Source of the DNA: Pachyseris speciosa
Taxonomy: Eukaryota > Cnidaria > Anthozoa > Scleractinia > Pachyseridae
Direction of reading: 5' to 3'
NCBI GenBank assembly: GCA_016490735.1
Contig: JAEMWC010000024.1
Span: forward strand, 1,180,001-1,244,000
DNA length: 64,000 bases
The notes beneath the pieces are model-generated. The model was not told the origin of the DNA, ran no database searches, and saw nothing but the letters and a program-made list of their open reading frames with translations. The translations under genes were made by a program, and so were the position numbers. Each line of letters opens with the position of its first letter. Positions within the stretch are counted from its first letter, which is position 1. Positions 11,338 through 26,326 of the stretch are shown one piece after another.

Positions 11338-14300
11338 CTATGAAATGCAAAGGAAAAAGATAAAATTAAAAGAAGGTTCTTGCTTTCAACATCACAACAT
11401 TTTAAGCAATCGAATTCAAGAACACTGTTGATCTTGTTAGCAATTATGATGGATTTCACTAGCTCAATGTTACTATATAGTATTGGTAGAAATCTATTGG
11501 CGTTCTATCGTGAATGCCGTTCTCTGATTGGCTACGCTACTCGCTATCTATTTAACAATAGAGTGCTAAAGTGTGACGTCACAAATATTAGAATTTTTGA
11601 AATTATGGTATTTGTTGAGATTTTCAGAAAGAGCAAGATGAAAGGTGCTAACTTGCCAAAAATCAGTATTTAAAAGCAAATTAGCTCTGAGATATTAGCA
11701 CCGTTATGCTCTGCTGACTCCATACAAAGCCTTCAAAATTTGAATCGGTTCATAACGTTAGGAACTGAGTACAATTTAGAAGGATTTGTATGGAGTCAGC
11801 AGAGCATAACGGTGCTAATATCTCGCTCAAACTGTAAGAAAATGCTGATTTTTAGCAAGTAGATCTTTTTGATCGTGTTCATTCTGAATATCCGAACAAA
11901 TCCCATAATTTCACAAATTTAGTTTTTATGACGTCATCACTTTAGTACTCTATTATCCCGCGAAATCGCGCGAAATATCGCCTGATATTTAGCCGACGAG
12001 GCCGTAGACCGAGTTGGCTAAAATCAGGCGATATTGCACAATATTTCGCATGATAATTGTTTTATTATTCAACAAATTAACCGGACAAAGCACAATTTTC
12101 TGCGTTTATTTCAAAAAAGCTGGAAAAACTGCCATTTCTCAACGCGACACACAAAATTACGTACATCGCAGGATATCTGTTGAATGTGCACCACGAATAT
12201 TGAGCACGCTATGACCATATTTGGCCATTGTCACAATGTGTTGAATAATAACCTGTGATAGATAGTGAGTAGCGGTTGACAGCGAAATGGCGGCCGCTTC
12301 CTCGCGTTTTCGAAGTGTCTGCGAGGAGGATTTAGATAATTTACTTGTTTAGTTTTGAAAGATTAGTAGATTTATACTCGATTTCTATGCGTGATAGCTG
12401 ATTCGGGCTGCGCCCTCAGCAGCTATCACGTGATAGAAATCTAGAGCTCATAATCAGTCACGTGGTGCAAAAACGCCATGCTGGGACGCAAGCAACGCAC
12501 TGGGACAAGACAAACAAAGAGCTTACATCATTTAAAGTGGTAATTTTCTTTGTTTGTCTTGTCCCAGGGCGTTGCTTGCGTCCCAGCGTGGCGTTTTTGC
12601 GCCACGTGACTGACAAACTGCAAAGTGACCATTGTTAATTAGCCTCTCCCCCAACCCTCCACCAACTTGATCAGGAACTCTAGTCTGTTGAAGCGTCACT
12701 ATAGGTCGGTATTTTCAGGATGTGGTCTTGCTGCTATTTATATGCAACCGCTTGTACAACAGAGTAGAAAAAGTTAGGAGCAGTGGCTTCTCCAGGATAC
12801 AACATAATTATGATAGCTTATATCATTGACCGTCTGATCCTTGCGTGGTAAAACGCGTAGCGGGTACTCAAATTACATGTTAAGGTAGCTAAATGGTTAA
12901 AAATGAAAATCATCGTAGATGTTGCCTCTACAAGAATCAAACAAATAGAAACTCACCGGTGGCCCTCGTGGTCCGGGAAGGCCTGGGGCGCCCTGTAAAC
13001 AGGAAGAAATGGGGCTTTTTTACTGTTGTAATCTGTAAATGTCATTGGCCCAATACAATGAAGTTTTGGAAGGATAAACAAAAATTTGACATAAATTTAA
13101 TAAGACAGGATCGGATCATTTACCTGAAGTCCTTCTTGTCCCTGAGCACCCGGTTCTCCCTACAATGGAAATAAAAACAACTCTGACAAAACATCCAAAT
13201 ATATTTCGCTTAGTGTAAATAAGTACAGAGAGACCATATCTTCTATCTGGCTTGGACAAATCCAAAACTGCTGCTTTCTAGTTTTTTTAGCTTTGTTGTT
13301 TCTTGCTTTCTTCTTTCACCGACATTTGAACACCTTTTCTTTGTATCGAATCTCGTAGTATGCTGAAGTATTTTGAAAACCCGAACTTCGTTAGACAAGT
13401 AATTTTGGACGTCATAGTAGACACCCATTCAACTTGCTATGACCAAGTACATATTTCAGTGGTTAGCACTCGTTCATAACGTTGAAAAGGACCTTGTTTC
13501 TTTCATGGTAACCCTAGAACGTTTCTCCTTTTCGACTAGGATCTCCATTTTTTCCAGTTTTCTGCCTAAGAAATGGGGTTCTGCTGTCGTATGACGTGAC
13601 TACTCTGATGAGGAATACCATATTGTGTAAACGTCATATGGTGTACACCGTCCTTTTGAGCATTGTGAATTAGTCCTAAACATTTCAGCGCCTTAAAAGC
13701 GGACTTGGCGTGACAACTAAATCTGCTATATTCTATGACCATCAGATGTCTCTATTGCTGCTTTGCGCGCTGATTTCAAGAGTTAATGATAATACCGCTT
13801 TATATGGGTGACACAATTACTGGTAGCCCAGTAGTTTCCATTGTGGCCCACAAATAATGATAGAAACAAATATTGCAAATACATTCAACATGATAAGAAT
13901 CCCAACTGGCCGGAGGCAAACCAGTTGGCTATTTACGAGGGTGACTGAGGACTTGAACCAGGGACTACCCAGAACAAGACCAGCTAGCGGTCAGAGCGGG
14001 ATTTGAACCCGGGCAACCGCATTGAAATCCATCACCCTAACCGCACCACTACTGGCGGCCTTTATCTACTGGGGGTACAGACACAGGAGGGAAAATCAGA
14101 AGGGACGAATTATTTGTACCTTGTTTCCAAATTCTCCCAGAGGACCAGATGGACCCTGAAAATAACAAAGGCCATATTAGGGGGAAAGGTGGTTATAAGT
14201 TCTACGGGTGTAAATTAAACTCATTGTTGGTTTATCCCTTAAACTATACGTGTTGAATAACTTGAGAGTTAGACTTTTTACGACCTACAAGATACAGGTA

Positions 14301-14464
14301 ATTTCCTGGCAATTCAAATGTACGTTTTTCCTGTGTTTATGTAATAATTTAGAACTTATATAACGCATTTTCCATGTGTATATGATCAAATGCGCTTTAC
14401 AAGCAGATGAAATTGGAATTTGGAAATGTTGGTTTTTGTGGAGAGGGGAAAACCGGAGAACGCG

Positions 14465-14508
<44 letters not shown>

Positions 14509-17500
14509 ACCCCAGATATGACGTCGAGTCCGGGAATCTCCACAGCTCCCCACATGTACGATGTACGATTTTTATTAACATGGTAATCGGTCGATGTTAT
14601 GGTGTGTTGAAATCACAATCAATTTTATTTATTTATTTATTTATTTATTTACAACCAATAGCACGTAATAGAAGACAATACAATGAAAAGCATAGGTCAA
14701 TGGTGCGAGAATTACAAACCAAGATGTGCTAAACAAAGGTTGAATTTGACAAACAAAATGCCTAAATAGATACAAGAGGTAGGTACAAGGTGAATACATA
14801 GATAACTAAACAAATAAATGGAATAAATATAAAACAAGCCGTCAAGGTATATTCAGTTGAGGTGGACATGGGCGGAAAAGTGAATGAGGATTTGCCTGCA
14901 ATGAACACTTTACTTACGTCGGTTCCTTGTGGGCCGGACAGGCCCTGGGCTCCACTTATGCCATCGTGTCCCTAAAAGTCGAGTGTAACATGAGGTACTT
15001 TTTTTTTTAAGGTTCATAAGTTCATAAAGGTTTATTAAAATAAAATGAATAGAAATATTACAATTTAGACTGACCTCCAGGTATCTTAGCTAATCGTGCC
15101 AGGCCAGTCTATTGAAACAGGGGCAATTATATTACAGTACAGGATTAAAAACGAAAAAAAAAGATAAGTGTATTTGTGCGAGATTGAACAAAAAAAAAAA
15201 GCTTGAGATACTAAGATACTAAAGGTACTTGCAATTGTGTCTTCTCTAATGATTCTTTAGATCAAATATTATTTTATCGATTTCAATGTAACTATCTTCA
15301 GTTTTCAAAATGTCAAATAGTACTATTTTCATTTCTTTCTTGTTCGCTGTTGTTTAAGATAACTTCAAACGTTTTACCTGTTGTCCTCGCTGCCCCGTGG
15401 GTCCCTGGACTCCAATGTCACCTAAAACACCCTGAGTGTCAACAGAGAAGTGTTAAAATAAGAAATTACTGGGCCGTAGCCAGACGAAAATTGCTACCGA
15501 GGCAATACCAGTAAAAAGAAAAAAAAACCTCGCTATTTTGACTCGGGCTTCCGCCCGAGTCTAAAAATGTCGTTCGTTCTTTGCCGTCGTCGTCGTGTTT
15601 CATTCATAAAACTCACTTCCGGCATTTCTGTGCAAGCGCTAACAAAAAATTACAAAACAACTCACAACAACAAGAATGCCGCCTGTTGGATTATATCACG
15701 TACACAAAAACGTCGATTCACTTTGTGTTTTTGAGGTCTGAACAACTCAAGGCCCGGCCAAACAGATCCAACATGTTGATGGAACATCGTCCAACATTGT
15801 TGAATCCAACATGTTGCACTCGTTTGGCCACCGTGTCGCACGATGTTGGATGATGTTGAACGAGGTTTGATCTCCATCAAACATCGTCTTCAACATCATC
15901 CAACATTTCTCTTGTTCTCAGGTGTGAACAACAATGTTGCATTCGTTTGGCCACTTTGTTCAACAATGTTGAACGCGCACATGGCCACTAAGCTGAATTT
16001 GCGGTATCTGTATTTATTGTTTACACTTGCTTCGCTCGTTGCCGCGTGGGTGTTCAAGCTACAGTATTACCAACAAGCAAAGTTTTCAATCTCTCGACGA
16101 AGAGAGCTTTAACACAAGCGATCTCTCTTCAAAAAGAAAGAGAAAGGACAAAGGAGTAACAACAAGTAACTGAAACTGTAAGACCAGTGAAACTGTAAGA
16201 CCAGTGAAACTGTAAGACCAGTGAAACTGTAAGACCAGTGAAACTGTAAGACCAGTGAAAGCGAGAAGATTATCTTACTCGGAAGTCGAAAGACTTATCG
16301 GTCTCGCACCATTTTCTGGGCAAACAAAGAAAATAACTGAAACACGGGTTTGTTTTCTAAGGAGTCTTGGTAAATTTTTTCCCAAACCCTTGAGACCAAG
16401 TGTGAATCCAACATGTTGAAATTAGACAGCCTGTTATATTTTTCGTAAGACACACAGATTAAAGTGCACCTAAAACCAAAAATTGTTTTTCGCTAAAAAA
16501 AATCTTTGCACCTATTTGAAACACATTGCGCCTTTGTTTAGTTTGACTTTTCTAGGGTGTTAAAGTTGCAAAATCTGGCCATCGTCTGCCCCATGACCGA
16601 GTCAGAAGGGGCTTGGGTCTATTCTCGATTTGACATCACAAACTGCTTTGTATGCATGTTTACAAAGACTTAATGCGATGTAAATCAGTTTGTGACGTCA
16701 AATCGAGAATAGACCTAAGCCCTTTCGGACTCGGTCGTGGGGCAGACGATGGCCAGATAGTGCAACTTTAACACCCTAGAAAAGACCTTGTCAAGATTTG
16801 TTAAAAAAAAAAAAAAAGAAAGAAAAAGGCGCAATGCGTTTTAAACAGGTACAAAACTTTATTTTAGAGAAAAAAATTTGGGGGCTTAGGTGCACTTTAA
16901 GGAAACAAAAAATTCAATATTTTTACCTGGAGGTAATTGCCTCGGTTCGCCTCATATTCACTACGGCCCTGAATTAGAAAGCTCTCGAGTCTCTTTATGG
17001 CGGCCAGTTTATCTCAGTCAAGATTTCTGAATACAGTCAGACAAATCTCTCTTATGCGACCATTACGACACCAGTTACAGTGTTCTGTGTAGCCTGCGAT
17101 CAGGCCTTAGCGGGTTATAAAATGATGTCTGATAGCAATATTATGGTGGTATGCATATCTTGTATCCTATATTGATGGTATAAATTTTCTATTGAATTGA
17201 GGAGAAGATAAAAATAGTGTACAACTGGTTATGACTCGGTTTCTCACCTTTGGACCGGCATGTCCCATGGGGCCTTGCTCGCCAGTATTGCCTCTATCGC
17301 CCTAGATAATAAAAATTTTCAGTCGATATTCGTGTTACGTTTTGTCTTTTTTTATGCCAAGAATCCAAATAATAGTGTTCACCGTAAGGACTGTGAACTG
17401 TAACAAGAAGATGCAATGATATCAATCACTGGAAAAACGAGCAACAATTTCGAACGAGGAAAGTAAGCAATTTTCGCCGAACAAGGGAAAAATTGCAGAC

Positions 17501-20500
17501 ACATTGTTGACAGTTAACAGATCAATGTAGTGGTAAGTAGTAATAGTGTGATGATCTCCATCGCCAATAAATGGAACTCTTTCGAATTCCACATAAATTT
17601 TAAAATACCTTTTCTCCCATTAGTCCTTGATCCCCAAGATCTCCAAGCTCTCCTGTGTCACCCTGTAAGAGCAAACAAGGTCTCAAGAAAAGACAAGAAA
17701 GCTTCACTCATGCAGGGTCTGGATTAGTTAACAATGTTTCGCCACGGAAACGATGTCTTAAAAGGGTCTTATGTACTTACTTTGTCACCCTGTTTACCAG
17801 ACACTCCAGGGTCACCTGTCGCTCCAATTGGACCCTGTTAAGAAAATACAAAGTCAGACACAACGTCTTAATTAAAGTAACGAAATTTCACAAGGCTTGG
17901 AGAATTTCTACTCACGTCATCTCCAAACTGTCCACGGGGCCCTTTATAACCACTACCTCCCTGCATTCCTTTCGGTCCTGGCAGACCCGTAGCACCTGTT
18001 GGACCTGCTGTTCCAGGCATGCCCTGAAATACATGACGTCACTACTGAGCGCTTCAGTGCTTGACAAAACGTGAACTCACAGAACTGAAGCTAAGGCGAA
18101 CTTCTCTTATTCTGACCTCTAACACCATATGTTTACAATGGTAATCACCATTTGATGCAATACATTTTTTCTTGAAGGCCTTTATACACCTTGGTTATCA
18201 ATAACTATTTACAATCACAAGTCAATGTGCTTGTGTGGTATGCATCTCACCCAAGGTGAAGGGGATAAGCTACACATGGAAACAATGTAACAAACCTTTT
18301 GTCCTGGTCTTCCAGGCCCTCCTTGTGGACCTATTTTCCCTTGAGTACCCTAAGAAACAACGGCTAAGGTACTTAACGTTTCACTCCATAGGAAAACCAC
18401 AAATATAACCAAGATTGGTAGAATGTGACAAATATACAACTTACGAAATCTGCCCTATCTCCACGCTGTCCGCTCTTCCCTGGCAGTCCAGTGGCACCCT
18501 AGAAAACAGCAGATGGAGGTTAAGCCATAAACTAGAGACTAATCTGGCTATCAATTCAAAGAGTGGTTAAAATGCCCAACCTTCTTCCCAGATGGTCCAT
18601 CATCGCCATCACTCCCTGGGTCTCCTTTCTCTCCCTGGCATAACGTACAAAAAAGGAACAATTTTTAACCATAAAATAATATATCAAGAGCTCCTTTCCT
18701 GATAGAAGCTGCTCCTTATCGCTCGCACGTGTGACAACTTGATTCTGATTCAGTTTTGCAATGATAAGGGAGCAAGGATAGAGTTACCTTTGATCCCTGA
18801 CCTCCTCTCTTTCCAGCGGAGCCACGAGCACCGATTCGTCCCTGTAAATAAAACGTGTAAGAACTACGTCATCATTTAGTTTAAGCAAATTCTCAAGCGC
18901 AGCAAAGAAAGGAAACAAACTACAAACTTACAATGGGCCCTTTATTGCCAGAAGGCCCAGCTGGACCGGGATTGCCTATGGGGCCCTGGTAAAGGAAACG
19001 TGAAAGATGTAAGGCTCACTTCAAATACTACACGCTTTTATAAGAAAGGGAGATATTTGTTTACATACGAGTCAACAAATTCTTTAAACAACTTCATACC
19101 CTGTTGCCGTTTTGTCCAGCCATGCCGGAGACGCCCATAGCACCTTCTAATCCCTAATATAACCCAAAATAGTTTATATAAGAATCTTTATTGTCTACGA
19201 CTCATCAATTCCACGCAAATTTGTTGCTAATTCAAACAACCAACGTTACAAATTGGAAGATAACTTCTAGGGAAACGTACAGGAAATCCCGGCGCGCCTC
19301 GAGAGCCGGATGCTCCGTTATCACCAGTGGCTCCCTGTGAGAAAAGGTAAGCAAAATAAGATATATTTTAGGCAAAAATAAAAGAGAATCCATCACTAAA
19401 CATCATTGAAACTTTTTCGAGCTTTTAAAGTCCTACAAAGTGATTCTTGGACTGTCATCGAGTAGTTGTGGGTTATCACCGTTAAAGCATGCGGTACGTC
19501 CTTAGTTATTTCGAATTATTGCAAACGTGATCAGAATTTTGAAATGCCAAATGGAAGTATAGCTCTCGAAAATATTATTGTTTCCGGGAATTGTTGTATA
19601 AACAGAGATCCGTCTCACAATGCAATCTGTAATTATCACCTTTACACCATCTTGCCCCCTGTACCGATCGTCCCCTCGGTTCCAGGCTCTCCCTGAAATT
19701 AAACAAAGTTCCTCCATGACCAAAAGGGAAAATAATTACACTGTGTGTCTGGCTTTAACGAGTGTCATGTCAATATAACAAAAACCGACCAACGTACTGA
19801 TACTCCAGGCTCTCCTTGAAGTCCTTTGAGTCCAGTAGCTCCCATAATGCCCTGCAGGCCAAACAAAATGAATGGCAGGAACGTAAGCACAGGGGATTTT
19901 AATTCACAAGTGCAGCTGAACTGCATGTCAGTCATTACTTACTCCTTCACCTCTGCTCCCGACTTCTCCATTAGTACCAGCTGGACCTTGAACTCCCTAA
20001 TAACACAAGCAAATAATTAAACTCCAATTGATTATTGACATCGCGAGCGACAAAATCAGGGAAAGACCGCTCGTTTTACACAAATTGCAATGATTGGGTA
20101 CTTGGTTTAGTGTGATATTCGAGATTGCTTCTTATGTGCATTGGGAACTTAACATGCAAAAAAAATCTTAAATAATTAAAATGCCGGTACCTGCAATCCA
20201 GTCTCTCCTTTAATGCCAGAAACTCCGTCTTCTCCACTTGGACCCTGAATAAGAGAGGAACATCAAGTTCTCAAAACCAACAGCTGTTTTTTCCTTACTA
20301 TGCCTTGCTTTCACTGATGTTTGAGAGCTAATGTTGCTTCATTTCGTGTTGTTATCACCAGATTTCTCAGTCACGTTTTACAAACATACACGTGCTACAC
20401 TTACTTTAGCTCCTGAAGGCCCAATTTGTCCTTGCAGTCCTACATCACCCACGGGACCCTGGAAAAATCAATCAATCAATCAATCAATCAATCATAACAA

Positions 20501-23500
20501 AGCAATGGACGAAAGAACAAAAGGGACAGACGGTCGAATGGACGGGTGGATCAAATACTGAGTTGATTCTCACCGTTTGGCCAGGATATCCCACACGACC
20601 TTTGACCCCAGCATCTCCTTTGTCTCCCTAAAACGTAGTTGTTATAAAAGATAACGACCAGGGACCGGTTGTTTGAAAGCCGATTAACTTAATTCAGGAT
20701 TAATTCTATTAAACGTTACTACAATTTTTTAATTTGGTAGACGTTTTCCAGATGAATTACATCCATCGTCGACAGAAACTTTCTACCAAATTAAAACTTG
20801 TCGTAACGTTTATTACAATTATTGCTTGCCAGCTGGCAGAAAGAAAATTTGGTAATCCATTATTAGCGTAAACTTTGGTTGCAGTTTTTAATTTTTGGAT
20901 AAAAGTTTCTTTTGTTGCCTTTTGCTTTTCAGGATTGACATCCTCTAATCTAAAATTTTGCAGAATATCAGCGTTTTAAAATTTGGATTAGGGTTAATCG
21001 GCATTCGAACAACCGGGCCCAGGACTACACTGAGCTAACTCAATTGTACTATACGTGCTTATTATCAATACCTTTACTCCTTGAATCCCGTGAGATCCTA
21101 CTAAGCCATTACTACCGGGCTCACCCTGAAATAAGAGGGGATTAAATTCTTAAGGAAGGAAAATTTTACTGGAATGTTCAACAGTTTGTTGGGACCGGAA
21201 ATTAGACCCATCTCTTATCTTTTTAATAGCCACACTTACAAAGTGATTGTGTCAACATCTGAGACCACGATACATCAAAAAAGTTTACTCTGTCCTTGGA
21301 ACAAATGATTTATGGATACTAATGAGACCGCATTTCTGTTAACTTAACCGTTCTACAAGGTGTAAATCATACCCTGACTCCTTGGTCGCCCATTGGTCCT
21401 TTTTGGCCATTTTCACCATTTGGTCCCTACAACAAAAAAGAGCACGTCTGGGAAAATGATTATCATTTGCTCTTCTCTCTTTACTTAATTATTACAAAAA
21501 ATACAGATGTAAAAGAGATTATCACTATGTACTGATATATGCTATCATTCTCTCACTTGATGAACACTTCTTCTCATTCCAGCTGGTTGTTATCGCAGTT
21601 TTCAAAGACGTATTTGTTCGTGGAAAACGAATAATATTTCATACTTTTCTTTGTGTAATGACATTTCAGGGGATGAGAGCTAATCTTAGTGAAGACTCAT
21701 GCACCTTCTGTCCTCTTGTGCCTCGCCCGCCTGACCTGCCGGGAGAACCTGCTCCTCCCTAGATAAATCAAGAAGAGCAATCGATAGACTATATGCCACA
21801 GATTTCAGCGACAAAGAAGAAACAACAATTAAACCATTTTAAACTGTCATGGGGTTAGAAACCAAATCATAGATTTCTGAATACATACCGTTTCACCCTT
21901 GGCACCAGGCTCTCCGGTTGATCCTTCAACTCCCACGCCACCCTTATGACGAAAAAAGCGAAATGGTTAACAACTATTCACCGAAGTGGAGGTGGCTAGT
22001 GGAGGATATAAATATCCACCGCTAGCCACCGACACTGAGATAATATACACCTCAAAAAATTGATTTTAATTCATATATTCCAGCAACGATTGCAATATTT
22101 TCCCGCGCGCAAAGGACTGAAACAACAAGCCGCCCGTTTTCCCGCTGACAGATAAAATTTCTGAAGACATCTGTTTAGTTCTGGTGGCGACATTTCTTCA
22201 AATGGAGTTGCAAAGTCTCTCTGTATTTGAAGCCATTCTGTAAAAAATATCATTCAACTTTGGTTTTCAAGTGAACAAGTGAGGTTACGCAAGATTATAT
22301 ACTTGCATTCGTAAACAAAACCTTTCTCATTGTTTGTTTGTTTTTTTTTTTATCGATAAACTCCGGGTTAAAAACATAAACCATTATCTTTACACAAGGC
22401 CAAACCAAATTTTAGTCGCTTTCTTTGTGTTTTCAGGGACTGTTTCATCGTTATTTTGGAAGATTTCTTCGCTTGTCACAGATGCAAACCGGGACGCCAT
22501 TTTTTGCGAAATTCACACGAGGGAGCACGAAACCAACTCGCGAGAATAGCAAAGGATATTCGGAGTTTGACTAACCAATCAGAGCGCGCCTTCAACGCTA
22601 TCTACTGTTTTAGCCATATTGGAGGTATTGTTATATAATCAGTGACTGATCGCCATCACTTATAATTTAGTCTCACCCTCGTTCCTTGTCCACCATCATC
22701 TCCCATCATACCAAGCGGCCCTGGCAGTCCCTACAAACACCAAGCTAAGGTTATTTGACCCAGAAAAATGCTCTAATTACAGGAAATTCCTGTCTCATTG
22801 AACAACTGTCGGAAACCTGGTTAACTGACTAACTGATCTCAATGAAACACGTACAGCTGACTGTCTCATTGACTCAGCGAGGGACAGAAGGAGAGGTGAT
22901 CGGCTGATTAATTAAAACTGGCTGACTGGAAATGAATGACCGATGACAGAAGAAGGGATAGGCGATTTGTATGACTCACCTCCTACAAAATTCACTGGGA
23001 GTACACTCAATTTGGACAATTTGTAATTAATATCCTATTCATGATACAATAACATTTTATACAAGTGTCTTAAGTTATGTTTTTACCACAGGTCCAGGTC
23101 TTCCGATATCTCCTTGTTCACCTTGTGGACCAACACCACCCTGTGGGGATTAAAGTAAACACTGTAAAATCTGCACTCATGATTTCGCTGTACTAAATGA
23201 ATTATAAACACTACGGATTACATAAACAGAATGATATCTTTCTTACCAATTCCCCCGCTACTCCGTTTTTCCCCGGAACGCCAGAATTTCCCTGTAACGG
23301 AGAGGACGTAATCAGGGGCGGATCCAAGATTTTTCTTAGGAAGGGGTACACCACTAAGGAATGACTTAACCAATAAACCACACAGTTTGTTTCTTTTTCA
23401 TTTCTTCAGAATACTAGTTATATTAGAAAGCCGCAGGTTATCTCGGGGGGGGGGGGGGGAGTCGCACCCCCTGCGTCCCTCCCCTAGATTCGCCCCTGGT

Positions 23501-26279
23501 AATAGAGTGAATTTTCTTTGGAATTATCAATGAAAACATTGTTAAAAATCTAATTTAGATCACTTGGTGAAGCTCACTGGATTCATAAAGAGATAACGGC
23601 TCACAAAATTAAATTTGTTATACTTTTTCAAACACGTAATACCTCTTTTCCTGGGATTCCACTTTTACCTTCATCACCTTTGAAGCCCTGAGAACAGATA
23701 GAAAACAGCGCGAACCTTAGTGCAAATTAGGTGCAGAACAGAAATGCTGCATGCTTTCGTGATCAGCTCAGAAAGCAACGTAGGGCCGGGGAAGCGAGGG
23801 GAGGGGGGAGGGGCGCCTGAATGTTTTAATTTCATATGCGTTTTGAAATCACTAAGCAAATGTCTGAAAGAAAGGCTTTCGCTTTTGCAATTAGGATCCA
23901 AGTCGTCCAACATTTAGCTTGGTTGTTAGAGAAAAATACTACGATTGTGTTCAGACGAATGAACGACAGGAAAATCGGCCATAAATACTCACCAAATTCA
24001 GTGTCTGCCGGCTCTCTTTCCGGTTTCACTTGCGTGGAATAGCTTTACTGTGTTAGCTGATACATTAATGATACGTATATCACTTGGAAGACGGCCAACC
24101 TCGGGTCCACGTTTCCCTTTTTACCGCGGACAAAAATGACAATTTTTTCTAACGACTCACCATCGTGTATGCACAGTTACTTTCCCTACATACCATTCGG
24201 CCTGGTTCTCCGCGTTGTCCCCGATCTCCCCACTGTCCTGTCTCACCCTACATGGGTAATTAGAAAACAAGTTGTACTAGTATTGATTCAAGTGAAAAAC
24301 AGAAAAGGTAAAGGACACAAAAACCATCACAGAAGCGAACTCACCATATCACCAGCCAAGCCGTCTTGTCCGTCCTCGCCTTGCGGCCCAGCATCACCCT
24401 GTTATGTATGAAAATCACCGTCATTATTTTATCAGACACTTTCAGAAGAGGATTTTCAAAACTTATGTACTAATCAATAAAAGTTGTCATACCTCTGCTC
24501 CGGATCCCCCTATCGTGCCTGGCTTGCCCACAGGCCCTCTACTCCCCTGGAAAATAAACGTGTGTTTACGTAACAATTTCCTTCTCAACTAAAAGAAGAA
24601 CTAAAACGCTTGAAAAGCAACAGTGGTTAAAATATGCCATATTTTTCTTAGTGTTCCAGCGATTTTAACGCACCTTTGGTCCACTTTTACCACCATTACC
24701 AGCACTTCCGGGTTTCCCTTGAAGACCCTTAAAGTAGGGAGACAAAGGAGACACAAGAGTTTTGTTAACTATCTTGTTTTCCCTACTTCTCTGCTTCAGT
24801 AAAACAGCCTCCGTATTGGTTTTACATGTGTACTGTATTCTGACAACATACTTTGGTGCGGTAACGAAGCATCCGTGATTTGGAAACATGCCTTTCGAGT
24901 GATTTCTTTTTACGTACCCTATGCAAAATTCCTGTTATAATGCTTGTATGTGTACAAGCCTTTTCTTCCGAGTGCGTTCTTTTGTGTGGCTGCGCGTATG
25001 TACTTCTCGACAGTGGTTGCATTAACTACATAGTTCTTTGCTGTGTTCTTTCTTTACTAACGGCGCTTCCTCACCTTTTCTCCCTTTTTTCCTGACAATC
25101 CCATCATTCCAGCCTCTCCACCTGGACCCTAAAACAAGCAAAAAGACACCAAAAACCGATGACGGAGGGATAATCAGCAAATCCGTGATATTCAAGTATT
25201 ACTACAATGCTTTTGTCATCAAACTACCTCCGAGGAAAAGACTGTAACATTATTATTTACTCACAGGTTGTCCTTGCTTTCCAGGCTCTCCGTCATATCC
25301 ACGTTCAGCCTTAAAAAATATGGAGTTTCAAATAGATAAGGAGCATGGGTTTGATCACACATGAAATATATCGACATTATCTCGGTATTCTTAAATCAGA
25401 TTTTCCTCGGCTCATTTTGGGTTGAATGAAAAGACACAAAAACAATACCAAACACTGAACAAAAGTGGATCAAAATAGTCATTAGCATCTTCAATGTCAG
25501 CATACAGTTTAAGACGGAACTCACCAGAAGTTCGAGTAACAAGTGGACAAAAACCTTGTACCAAGATTATTTTCATCGTATTGCAAACTTCTGTACGACT
25601 GTTTTAAATATCTTCTCAAAAAAAATCATTTCTAGCAACACCAAACGTCGAAAACGAATGTTGAAGTAATGTATGAAACACTTGAAAGTACTGGTGAAAT
25701 GAAACTGATGATGAAATTTTGCCTCTGTTTGCACAAGTTCTCTAAACTTTGAGATTTATTTTCTCTCGTTCCATGGGAAATTGTTTTCGGTGTTATTTCA
25801 GGTAATTACCTATGTATTTTGCTTTAAGAAAATGTAAAAATGACTGTAAAATACTTAAAATTATTCTGGTACCAGATTTTTGTTCACTAAAACCTGAAAT
25901 TGCTCGATTTTCTAGCGGATTTCGTCTTAATATAATTTTATTTATCATGTGACCCGTACGTATACGGGAATGTATACGAATGTGGGCCGTACGTATTAGC
26001 GCGAGCAGGGCCGGAAAAGCCGTACGGCCCTGTTGGGGATACGTACGGCCCCGAGCAGTACGATATTAAAGGATTTCGTTGCATCTAACCACGTAAGTTT
26101 AACTTACAACCAGAAAGCAAATGCAAACAGCGTATTAGATCAATTTTCTGTGCAAATGTGTTGAGTTTTTGTAAAAAAAAATTACTTCCGACGTTCTCAT
26201 GAAGAGTCTAAATAGGCCATATGATAAAATACTTATTGACTGAGTCAGATCGGGCCGGACGGGAAAATAGTTGGCTCTC

Positions 26280-26326
<47 letters not shown>

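Noticed and set aside
24094..24125. Collagen-like GKKGNVDPR string
   Set aside because: No proper acceptor and no full triplet pattern; probably a decayed exon or chance.
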